Source: Sipunculus nudus (taxonomy: Eukaryota; Annelida; Sipuncula; Golfingiida; Sipunculidae). Taken from it: 64,000 bases of DNA. Location of the stretch: the NCBI GenBank assembly GCA_026874595.1, contig CM049307.1, positions 75,680,643-75,744,642 on the forward strand, read 5' to 3'. Made by a program: the position numbers and the translations under genes. Shown here piece after piece: positions 45,101 through 58,200 of the stretch (within the stretch, counting starts at the first letter, position 1; the number at the start of each line of letters is the position of its first letter). The notes under the pieces are model-generated. The model was not told the origin of the DNA. It saw nothing but the letters and a program-made list of their open reading frames with translations, and ran no database searches.

Positions 45101-48100
45101 AGGCTTGAACATCACACATAACTGAGCAAATGTAAGATTTAATGATATAATAAAACATAACAGGATTTTACTGAAGTTGTGAATTATAGAATCTGCATTA
45201 CTAAGCCAGATCATATTATCAATTAATTGGCACACCACTAATACATACATACATACATACAGATCCAATTATTTAACCCTCTCACTCCCCTTCAGTGTTG
45301 AAAGTGACAATATACCGCAAGTTCTCGTGCAGTTAATGTAACGTATAAGGTAGTTGTCAATAATATGTCTTGGGATACTATGGATGGCTTTTCATTTGCA
45401 AGGGTTTCAGATTTGTGATTTTCTTGAAGGGGAAATTATTGCAACAATAAAACATTTGTGAATAATATGCCACATCAGCACAGGTGAACTGTAATCTATA
45501 GCCTCAATCTAATAATTGTATCTGCCAAAACGAAGTTTTGCGGATACTATGTTTTTGACCGGGTTCAGCCACCGCCGCCGCCGTGTTCGTTTCCGTAGAA
45601 CTCCTCTGAGACTGATAGAACTGGACGGATTTTTCCGAAACTTACACAAATTATCTGGTCACATGTGAACTGGTGCCTAACCAAGTGACCTTGACCTCTG
45701 ACCTTTCCTTTCTGCCCAGTGTCCGTTTGTGCGTCTGTTTTCACACATGAATCCTTATATCTCTGGAACCGTTTGACTGATCAGGAAAAATTTTTTTACA
45801 CAAATGTAGCCCCGGGATAGCTTTATAACATACACAAAAAAAGTGGTGCCACCTGCAACTGTGTTTGCACAGTGTTCATCTGTTCATCTGCCTTAGGTTA
45901 AAATCACTCATATCTCTGCAGTAGTTTGACCAATTCACCTGAAATTCGGCATGCGTATAAATCCTAGATAGCTTCCTTGATTTTATGACAGGTGGAGCCA
46001 CCTACCTTCACGTTAATGCTGCAGACATCCAAGCTCATATCTTGCTGTGTGAATGATCAGGAAAAAAATTTTACACAAATGTAGCCATTGGAAAGCTTTA
46101 TAACATACACTAAAATGGTGGGGCCACCTGCAGCCATTTTCGCATAGCGTCCATCTGTTTGTCTGCCTTGGGTTAAAATCACTCATATCTCTGCAGTGGT
46201 TTGACCAAATTACCTGAAATTCGACATGCGTATACATCCCCCATAAAGTTTCTTGATTTTATGACAGGTGGCGCCACCTACTTTCACGTTAATGCTGCAG
46301 ACATCCAAGCTCATATCTCGCTGTTTGAATGATCAGGAAAAAAATTTTACACAAATGTAGCCCTTGGATATCATTATAACATACACAAAAATGGTGGCGC
46401 CACCTGCAGCCATTTTTGCACAGCGTCCATCTGTTTGTCTGCCTTAGGTTAAAATCTCTCATATCTCTGCAGTGGTTTGACTTTTCCCCATGAAATTTTG
46501 CATGTGTATACATCTTGGATAGTTTCTCATTCAAATAACAGGTGGCGCCACCTACAATCATGTTTATTTGATGTGTGTTTCCCCTTGCCACTCAATCCAT
46601 GCCTCACTTCACCCGTTCTTCTCTGATTTTGGCGGATACACTTAGTCACTTGTCGACTACCCGTATTCTATTTATAAAAGGAATTTGGTCTACCTTTGTT
46701 CTCAGTGTTCTGTGAACTCCAATGGTAGGAAACTGTGTCATACCTCATTTTAAAGGTTGTTGTACCAGCTGTGACATGGCCAATTTGAGAATAAATCATT
46801 TTTAATGTACAAATCATTTTGAGTGATTTTTTCATTTTATTTTATTTGCGTGGAGACTACCACTGAAAATAGCCAAATTGCCTTCGGCATAGTGCATGTG
46901 ATTGACCTTGTTATCAGTGACGGATATAAACATGTTTGGCTTGACATTTGACAAAGGCCTGATCAATGTGCATGGTCAGTCAATGTGAAAAACACATCAT
47001 TCTCACTTTATGAAAAGAAGGGGTTCAACCCAGTAGGATTAATGACAAACCTAATACAAGGTTTTTTTTCCAAATTTCTGGAAAAGGGTTGGGGTCATTT
47101 CGGGTTTTTCTGGGCCTTAAAATTGGTCTGATATGATTTTTTAAAAAAGTTGCGGCTGAAAAGGCGGACAAATCCCCTGGACTCTCCCCTGGGTTGCTTC
47201 TGCTACTAATGGCGTATGCATATTTCTGTTTCTTTCTTTAGGAACAGTTTCCTTGCCTCAAAACAAACATTTAATTAATCTTTTATGTCTTCCTCACACC
47301 AACCTTTTCTTTAAACGTCCAACAATTGTAACAAGTCAAAGATCATTGAAACCTGAGTGCCCCCATGTCCCATTCTGGTTCACAAATGTAAACATCAGTA
47401 CTGACCAGGTCTTCAAGATCAACTTACTGGTGTATGAATTTCTTGCCATGAGCGCAGTGCCACAAAAGCGATGATAAAATTTTTTTTTACATATCTTATC
47501 AAGATAGTCAACCCTGATTGGCTGCATGGAACAGTTATGCTTAAGAGTGTTTTTGGGGCTCATTATAATAACTAGGTCAAAAGGGCATAAGAGCTCTTTT
47601 GGTGAGGTCAATTAAGCATTTTGTTTCATTTCCTTCCAGTTTCCAACAGATGATGTTTTACAGAAAATAGAAGTGGCCAACAACTCACTCAAGTTTACAC
47701 TCGATCAGGACTGGATAACAAAGGTAACATGTTCTTACACTCATGGTGAGAATACCTATAAAAAAATTCATTGCAGAAGTCGTGACCTATACTAGGAATC
47801 AAGTTCTATAAACCAGAATTTTCTTATAAAGTTTGGTTGGACTCGTAATTCGTACTTATCAAGTCCCAGCTAGCTGATCTAAGTATATGTTATGATGTCA
47901 GTTTAGCAGTAAAAGGAGAATGCTTTCACCAGGACTCTGCAAAATGTCCACTTATATACACCTATTAACCATCTCACATGAAAACATGCCATTATGTTTG
48001 GTGAACTGATAGGTTTTTTATTTTATCAACATTCAGAAAATTCTGTACAGCAAAAAGAATGTATAGTTTTGGCTTTGACCAGTTTTGAGTAGTAACAAAT

Positions 48101-51100
48101 ATATTTCCCCAGAAATTGATTAAAAATTTCAGGCCGTAGGATTTTTACTGATAAGTAGATGAATGTGTATAGGTACATGCAGGCCTATCTTGTTTAGTGG
48201 CTGATAATTTAATTTTTTCCTTTATTCCTTTCAAGAAAGTCACAGTAGAACTACTTTTGGCTGGTTTCAATGTTTCATGTTGACCACGATTTTAATATAA
48301 AGTTTTGAACAAAACTGACAAATCAAGATGAAAATCATCACATTTTTATGCCCCCGCCACAAAGTGGCCGGGGCATATAGTATTACCCATGTCCGTCATT
48401 CCGTCCTTCCGTCCTTCCGAAATCAAACAGTTGTACGGGCTTTTTTTCGCAATGCCTGCAGATATTGGCCTGATTTTTGGTGTGTGGGCAGATATAGACC
48501 AGTTACAGATCGAGTTCGCGTTTCGTCCCGGTTGACCTACTTTTGACCGTTTTACGGCTCCTTAACTTAGAAAATTTCATGAAAAATAGAAATATTCATG
48601 ACAGATACACATGTACGGACTTTTTTTCGCAATGCCTGCAGATATTGACCTGATTTTTGGTATGTGAGCAGATATAGACCAGTTACAGATCGAGTACGCG
48701 TTTCGTTCTCGTTGACCTACTTTTGACCGTTTTACGGCTCCTGAACATAGAAAATTTCATGAAAAATATGAAATTTCATGACAAATACACATGTACAGAC
48801 TTTTTTTCGCAGTGCCTGCAGATATTGGCCTGATTTTTGGGGTGTGGGCAGATATAGACCAGTTACAGATCGAGTTTGCGTTTCGTCCCGGTTGACCTAC
48901 TTTTGACCGTTTTACGGCTCCTGAACATAGAAAATTTCATGAAAAATAGAAATATTCATGACAAATACACATGTACGGACTTTTTTTCGCAATGCCTTCA
49001 GATATTGGCCTGATTTTTGGTGTGTGGGTAGATATAGACCAGTTACAGATCAAGTTCGCGTTTCGTCCTGGTTGACCTACTTTTGACCGTTTTACGGCTC
49101 CTGAACATAGAAAATTTTATGAAAAATATGAAATTTCATGACAAATACACATGTACGGACTTTTTTTCGCAGTGCCTGCAGATATTGGCCTGATTTTTGG
49201 TGTGTGGGCAGATATAGACCAGTTACAGATCGAGTTTGCGTTTCCTCCCGGTTGACTTACTTTTGACTGTTTTACGGCTCCTAAACTTAGAAATTTTCAT
49301 GAAAAATAGAAATATTCATGACAGATACACATGTATGGACTTTTTTTCGCAATGCCTTCAGATATTGGCCTGATTTTTGGTGTGTGGGCAGATATAGACC
49401 AGTTACAGATCGAGTACGCGTTTCGTTCTTGTTGACCTACTTTTGACCGTTTTACGGCTCCTTAACTTAGAAAATTTCATGAAAAATATGAAATTTCATG
49501 ACAAATACACATGTACGGACTTTTTTTCACAGTGCCTGCAGATATTGGCCTGATTTTTGGTGTGTGGGCAGATTTAGACCAGTTACAGATCGAGTTCGCG
49601 TTTCGTCCTGGTTGACCTACTTTTGACCGTTTTACGGCTCCTGAACATAGAAAATTTCATGAAAAATATGAAATTTCATGACAAATACACATGTACGGAC
49701 TTTTTTCGCAGTGCCTGCAGATATTGGCCTGATTTTTGGTGTGTGGGCAGATATAGACCAGTTACAGATAGAGTTCGCTTTTTGTCCCGGTTGACCTACT
49801 TTTGACTGTTTTACGGCTCCTGAACTTAAAATATTTCATGAAAAATATGAAATTTCATGACAAATCCACATGTACGGACTTTTTCTCGCAATGCCTGCAG
49901 ATATTGGCCTAATTTTTGGTGTGTCAGCAGATATTGACCAGTTACAGATGGAGTATGCATTTCGTCCCGGTTGACCTTCTTTTGACTGTTTTACGGCTCC
50001 TGAACATAGAAAATTTCATGTAAAATATATATATTTTCATGACAAATACACTTGTACAGACTTTTCTTCACAATACCTGCAGATATTGGCCTGATTTTTG
50101 GTGTGTGGGCAGATATAGACCAGTTACAGATCAAGTTCACGTTTTGTCCCAGTTGACCTATTTTTGACCGTTTGACGGTGCTCTAACATAGAAAATTTCT
50201 TAAAAAGGTGCACATGTATGGACTTTTTTTCGCAGTGCCTGCAGATACGGGCCTGATTTTTGGTGTGTAGGCAGGTAATGACCAGTTACAGATCGAGTTC
50301 TTGTTTTGTCTCAGTTGACCTACTTTTGACCATTTGACTGCTCCTGAACATAGAAAGTTTCATGAAAAATATAAATTTTCATAACAAATGCATATGTACT
50401 GACTCTTTTTCCTCAATGCCTGCAGATACCACCCTGATTTTTTTTTGTGTGGGCAGATAATGACAGTTACAGATCGAGTTTGCGTTTCATCCCGGTTGAC
50501 CTACTTTTGATTGTTTTACGGCTCCTAAACATAGAAAATTTCATGAAAGACAGAAATTTTTATGGAAAATGCACATGTATGGACTTTTTTTCACAATGCC
50601 TGCATATCCTGGCATGATTTTTGGTGTGTTGCTTGATAATGACCTGTTACAAATCGAGTTTGCATTTTGCCCTTGTTGACATACTTTTGACCATTCGACA
50701 CCTCCTTAACTTAAAAATTTTCCAAATTTTACAAATGTTTCTAATTTGCCCAAGGCGGGGGCATTCGTGTCGTTCCGACACATCTAGTCTTGTTTTGTCT
50801 GCAGGAAACACTACAGGACATTGTAACAGAGGGCTGTCACTATGGCAAAAAGAGTTTGCTCTATAAGTACATGCTTGATCAGCATAAGATGCTGAAGGAG
50901 CAGCAAGAGAACCAGACTGTCCTCGTTGAGTACAGGTAGGAGCTGCAGGCTTGTCACTCAGTGGGGCTGAGTTAGTGTTGGGCAATATACCTTACAATAT
51001 CATGATCATAAGTATGGTTACCTTGTAAGTTTATTCTCATCTTGTGTTAAAAGATGAAGAATGGTAATGTTTTTGAAGCCACTAACTGATATTTTCATTA

Positions 51101-54100
51101 AAAAAAGTAAACAAAAATAATGATTATAAAAATAACATAGTAAAATACATAAAAACTGAGTTTTTCTACTTAAAATTTCAAGAGAATTTCAAGAGAATTT
51201 AAATAATTTTTCAGGAGAGTATTTAACTTATGATATATGTTTAGATCTATTTTAAATAATATATAATAAACAGATGTTGGAATTGGTGTTTCCTGTAAAT
51301 AAGAATCCCATATTTTTGTAGTTCACCAAATATTGCCAAAATTTTTCACGCTGGTCACCTGAGGTCTACAGTGCTTGGAAACTTTATCGCAAACCTTCAC
51401 GAGGCACTGGGTCATAACGTAACACGAATAAACTACCTGGGGGACTGGGGCACACAGTTTGGTGAGTGCAGAAGAATGTGGACATGTCATACTCATTTAA
51501 ATGAGATTACCACACTTGTAAAGCAATCATGAGCTGTAACAAGGTCAATTTTATACCTAGCACATCTAAGGCAAAAAAAGGTATGGTTCTCAGGCCATTT
51601 TTTCATAAATCAGTGCGGGCAGGTGATATTTTATTTTAATTTTGTTGTATCTTTTGATAAAAATGTCATACTATCAGGGACAAGCATGAAAATAACAGAA
51701 TTGTTTTGCCAAACAGGTAAAAACACTACATTACAAAGGAAATCTGATCAAAATTGTTTTTTTTGAAAGATAAAATTCAAAATAAAAATTTTTGATGTGG
51801 GGGAGTAAAATTGATGCAAGTTGTGCCTGAGAACCATATCTTTTATTTTATTTGGCCTAAGTATGTACATCTGCAGAATTCCATTTCACTATTGCACTAT
51901 ATGACAGGGCAGTATTACACAATTTCTTGAGGGGTCATCTTCATTGCTAGGTCATAACACCAAGGAACCCCTGAAATGGTAGCCTCATTTGTTTTTCAAA
52001 ACATTGTTTCAAATTTTGGTATTGATATTTACATCTTTTGAAAAATCAAAGTAGGTCACCATGACCTAGTTTCTCCAATTGGTAGCTGCTGAACTGTGCT
52101 GGTTGTATTAAAACACAACCAAGTTAACTACATGGTTTGTACAGTAGAATGCCATTTTTCTTAAAGTGTAGGATGACAAACCTTTTTTCAGAAAAATGAT
52201 CTTTTGGATGTTGAAATTATGAAATATTCCTACTTGAGAACAAACAAGATATGGTTGGAAACACACAAATGCTCTTGATTAAACTGCTCAGCTGCTTTCT
52301 AGGAGTACAGGGAGGCTGAGCATTACCAGGCTAGCTGTAGGCCCTGGTTACTTGTAATTCATGGTAACTTGTAATAATTAATGTCACATATTTATATGCT
52401 GGAAATATTTTTTTTACAATAATTTTTGGTTCCTCATTTAAAATTTTGGATAATCAAATTTTAATGAAAACTGGTATTTGGAAAAACAGCACTCTACTGT
52501 ACTATAACAACTATTGCTCAGCTGCTTATTGCTTTAGGATTGGCACTTCAGTTTAGCACCATCTAAGATCTGGAATGTTTTAAATCAGTACATAAACAAA
52601 CTTTAATGAATTGCTTTAGTGAACTTTTATGTTTACAGGATTATTGGGTGTTGGCTTCAACAGATATGGCAGTGAGGAAGAACTTGAGCGTGATCCAATG
52701 AAACATTTATATGAGGTAACATTTGTGTTAATTTGAAAGAATAAATGAAGTAATCAATATCGAATGTTTTAATGTGTTTAATTTGGTGGAATAATAAAAT
52801 GATTTAATATGTAAAGTGTCAAAATAATTTTACACAGAGGTGTTTGCAGTTTTCGAAATTAAAATGTATTTTTGTTGATATCAGTGTGAACATATGAACA
52901 ATGACATAGCTAGATATACTTCCCTGCACTGCCTCTATCAACCCCTGCCACCATGTTACCCATTAAGCTGACTGTTGTTAAAAAGTTAATAATGTTAATG
53001 TTCCACCAGATCATCAGCTGACAAAGTGATTGGTTTCATTTATATATTGATACCAGATAAATCAATTAAGAGTTGCCCATTTTGAACAGACCTTTGTTTT
53101 AGGTAGTTTATTGTATTTTATTTACAATGGACATCAAACAAGGTCATTAATGTTTAACTGATTTATCATGTTTATTTACAGGTTTATGTGAAAATTAACA
53201 AAGAAGCAAAGAAAGGCCCAAGTTGTTATGAACAAGCACTTAAATACTTTAAAACCATAGAGACAGGTGAGTAATTAGCTATGTAATATGGACATGATAA
53301 AACTGTTTCTCCTCATTCTGACAAAGTTACATATGTAGTTAAGGGACTTGGATAAAACAGGAGTGTTTAGGAATGTTGTCAGAGAGGGATAATCGTTGTA
53401 CATAGCTTTTCATTTAGCAGTTACAAGATCCATCTACCATTATTGATGGCATGATACCCTGTCATATTTGACACATGAAATGAGTGGTTAATCAGGGTGT
53501 TACAATGCATTGAAGAATCAATGCATTGAATTGCAAGCCATAGATTGAATTGTAATCAGTTATTAACCACTGAATTGAGTATTATTTGTTTCTATCCCAT
53601 AGTGTTCTGTTTATTTGAGAAAAATTAACGTTAACCCATTCTGGTAAAATTGCTTTTATTTTTTAAAAAGTCTGAAATTAACTGCGTAAGAAAGAATGGA
53701 ATTGAGAATTTAATCAAAGATAAAGAATTGATAATTGAATTGATTCAAAGGGCCCTAACAATTCAAAGTCCTGGTACTAAGTATATTTAATTTATATATA
53801 AGTATGTTTTACATGAAAATAGAATGCTCAGGCTTTCTCCTTCCAGATGGCCATATATTTTACTGTCAAACCTTGAAATCCGACATTTCATGAAATGCCT
53901 CAACAGTTCAGGCTTTTCAGTTTTTGTTACCACCAGTTATTTATAAAATTTCTGTAAACCATTTTAATAGCTGAATTGTAATAGGGTAAATCTTGCAGTA
54001 TGTGAAATGGTTTAAACAATCACAGATATGGTGCTTGGAATTATAAAATATAAAAAATAAAAAAATCCAGGAATTGAGAATAATGATTGTAGTTCTGCAT

Positions 54101-55192
54101 GTAATCCAACAGGTGGCACTGAGGAGAACAAGTTCTGGCAGACGTGTCGTGAAGTCAGTGTAAAAGAATATAAACAGTTATATAAGGTAAAGTTGTAGTT
54201 TCATTGTTGAAATAATGATACTGTTTTGTTAATTACACTGTTCTGTTAATTACACTGATCTGTACTGTTGAAAACATCAAGCCCGGGTGTGTTGTTTGAA
54301 CTTCACGATGAATGACCTGGCTTACATATGTAGTAATTAAGTTTAGAGACTGCATTTCTTGCATATAATTGAAAATAATAAAAATTATAAATAAATATCT
54401 TATAATACATTCTGCCTTAATCATTAACGCAAAAAAATTCTTGAATGCAGTTTAAAAAAAATGCTTTAAAACTTTACAGAGGCTTGGAGTTGTTTTTGAT
54501 GAGTTTGATGGTGAGTCTCTTCACCACAAGGGGGCGCTAGAGTTGCTTCAGTCACTGGAGGAGCAGAACCTTCTACAAAAAGAGTAAGTTTTCATTAACA
54601 TGGATAAGAAAAGAAGTCCAAAAGTTAAGGTAAAGCATTTGTCTTAAAATTCCAATCTTATTACCATGAAGCATAGCCTCTGAACCACATATAGGTTGTA
54701 GTCAATTCCATCTCCCCTGTCCACCTCTTTTTTCAAGTCAAAAATGCAAAACCTTTTTTCCTCAAAAGCAGAAGGAGTAAAATGCATTATTATCTATTTT
54801 GGAAATAATAACCTACCTTAAATCTTTTTCCTGTAAACAATTAAAAATCATTTTATTAGAAACTAGTCTATTCTGTTGCAACATTTTACCACCACCCTAT
54901 AGCTATGATATGAACATGGCATGGAAAAGTGATGACATCATAATAGACTTTACACCCAAAAGAGGCACTCATATTCATAGGACCAATAATCAATAGCTGC
55001 TGACTTAATTTTTCTGTAAGATTTGTATTCTCCTCATGCATGCGCTTCACTGTTATGTCACACATTATATCATAACCATATACAGTAAAAATCCTCTAAG
55101 GCGGACACTCAAGGGACTGGAGTATTCTGTCCTGATAAGTGAGTTGTCCTGATTAGAGGGGTTGTGTTAACTTGTCATTTATAATTTATAAT

Positions 55193-55258
<66 letters not shown>

Positions 55259-58200
55259 TGTAAAAATAAATGAAGAACGTGATCAAATAACAATCTTGAG
55301 CTCCAGTCGATGTGATAATGAAGGATAGAATGAATGACTATCCGATAGTTCACTTTATATAGGCTCCATATACAAATTTACCTTCCTTTTAATTGTGGTG
55401 TGTGTTTACAAAGTCCTTTATCAAATGCTGCTAGCCTGGATAGGAAGTTAATAAAACTACGAAAATCAACAGCCTTGAAGTTAAAATACAAATGACGTTT
55501 GCAAGTTAATTAATGAATCATATGAGTAAAAACTCACCACACATTCACCGAAACAAAGTGCAAACTGTCACTAACTAATTAATGATAACCGTGCATGACG
55601 CTGATCACAATGCATGGACGGAAGTCTTTGATGGTGGTCTTGTTGAATAAAAAGTGGTATGAGACCATACCGTTATTTTGTTTGGAAATTAAATAAAAAT
55701 TGTGAAGTCTACATACAGTTGCATGATTTCTAAAATAAACAACAATTTTGACTGTATAATCACATGTAACATCACGATGGTTCACTAAATTACGCTTGTC
55801 CTCGAGTGGTCACTTTGACGAGAACAGGTCATACAAGGTCACAACCTCAGAGCGCCATCTCCTGGCAGATATATGAACAAAAATAGAACTCTGGATGTCT
55901 GTCCACTTTAGAGGGTAGTAAAATGTACTGAATATGCAGGCAGGACAGGAAAGATTGTCCATTGTCCAGGATAGTGAGTTGTCCGCTTTGCTGAGTTTAC
56001 GTTAAACATAATATAGAGGCAAATTTGTAGGGACTGAGATTTACTGTCCCCATTAGTGAGTTGTCTGCCTAACTGAGTTGTCCATAAGTAGGAGTTTCAC
56101 TGTACCTGAAGGTCATGGTTGCTTGTTAGGTATGCCAGATAGATATATGAAACATGTAAACCAGGCCGTAAAGTGAACAATGTAATATTCATATCACAAG
56201 CGGGTAAGGTACGAAAAATTATGCATTTTCCTTTTTCAGCTGTTGGTGCAAATTTTGGCTAAGTATGTCTATCCTGGGGATAATAAAAAAAAATATAGTT
56301 TTGCCACATTTTGTTGCCTTGGTGTATGCATGTGTACACTACGATGAAATTTAAGAGCAATTATTTCGCTATTGCCAGATAATGATGCCGGATTGTCATT
56401 GCCAGAAAAATGGATGAATTTGTACATAGTGAGGCTAAGTCCTACCCCTTGACTTTTCCTTTTTCTATTGAATTTTGTTGTCTCTTTGCAGTGACAGAGG
56501 GGTGACCTACCTGATTGCTGGGTCAGATGATAAACCAGAACATGTTGCTTTGTGTAAAAGTGATGGGTCTACTCTCTACATCACAAGGTGTTTATTAAAC
56601 TTGTGCATGCCACCCCTGGGATGGATACAGTACTTTTAGTATGCCTTATAATATTATTAAACTTTCAATGAAACAAGGGGCTAATACCCAAAAAAAGGTC
56701 TCTAGCTCCATAGGGAGGGGTTAGCTTTGAAATATGGGAAAACCATCTGAAACAGGTAGCCTTTCCCAGTAAGGGGTAGAAGTATAAATGAGCCAAGGGT
56801 TTAAACCCCACCACCTAGATCTGCCCCTGCTTAGATTTTTGGAGAGTGTTTTCTAATAAAATTTCAGAAGATGACATAGTAAGTGATATATATAATTACA
56901 GCTGATGCTTAAGAACATAGGATTTTAAAATATTATAACCTTAAAATGATAAATTTTACAAAATGAAAAAACACATTCCCAGGTTATTCTTCTGCAGTGA
57001 AATTTCTGATAACATTGCCTTGTGCAGCCCAGGATGAGTCTTTATTTCCTGTTTCAGGGATATTGTGGCTGCCATTGGAAGACACAATAAGTACAAATTT
57101 GACAAGATGTATTATGTGGTAAGTTTCATGTACAGAGGGGTAGGACATAAATTAGTGTTCAAGTTGTTGAAATATGGAGCAGAAGATGCCCAATTTGAAC
57201 CTCACCAGTGCTTCAGTGGCACAACCACCCTTCGACAACAGGATGTTTCTACCTAAATCTAAATTTCTTTCATTTCAAGGAAACACTGTCTGTTCACATT
57301 TCTCATGCACATGCTTACAAAATATTATTTATTCCCAGAAGTCCTTACTAAAAATCACCCATGTTTATGTAATCTGTCTTGAAACAATTCTTATCCAACG
57401 CATTACCCTCTTCACTACAATTGACCTATCCACAACAGCCCAAATGCTGTGCCCTTTTAACCTAATTATTATAATGGGCCCCAAAATGCTCCTACATGGA
57501 AGGTCTTCCATGCCCATGGTAGCAAAAGTTGCTTACAACATAATAATGATGTCACAAAGGTTGATGTCTTTTGATGTTGCATTGACTCGCATCATCAACT
57601 GGTATCACTGTCCTGCAAAGTTGAATATATCGCAGTCATTGTGAACTGCCTTGCAATATTTTGGATTATTTGTCTCACACAAATAACTTACCAGGTAGAC
57701 ATTATTATTCACTTGGTAGTTTGAGGAATGGCTCCTTCAACCTATAGCTTAGAACTTTTTATACTGTCTCCTTTGTATAAAAAAATATTCCGGAAAACAT
57801 GCCAACATGGGTACTGGTACAGACTACATGTGTTCTGTTTGACAGAGCTCTGTCAATTTATGCAAATTTTGTTTTTGTCAGAGGATTGACGCTTTACACC
57901 AGATTGGTTGCTCATTAGTCCAGTGCTTATGATTATTCATTGAATGAATATGCAATTAAGGTCACATAGAGTTCATGGATAGGTCATTTATACCTAAGCT
58001 CTATTACGATGTCACGGTGCGTTGTAGGCCATAGATTGCAAAGCCCACAAACCCTAACCAGCTGAGTCATGCTCTTGTGAGGGTTCGTTCTGTCCAGTGT
58101 GCGGCAAAACTGCCATGTTTCAGTAGAATCCCAGTGGTTCACTCCAATGTCCTAATGACATAAGTTATTACATCTTGATTTTTCAAAGCTCCATGAATAT

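Noticed and set aside
48328-49805. Recurring peptide with [15 protein letters not shown] in several open frames
   Set aside because: It is the 180 bp repeat (divisible by 3) read in the same frame, with stops in every unit; not a gene.
48433-50750. CRISPR-like regularly spaced repeats
   Set aside because: Units are 180 bp head-to-tail copies without short direct repeats and unique spacers, in an animal gene's intron.
57065-57644. Open frames of 63 and 156 codons after RARS2 exon 12
   Set aside because: The first is exon 12 read through its donor; the second lies in repeat family B.
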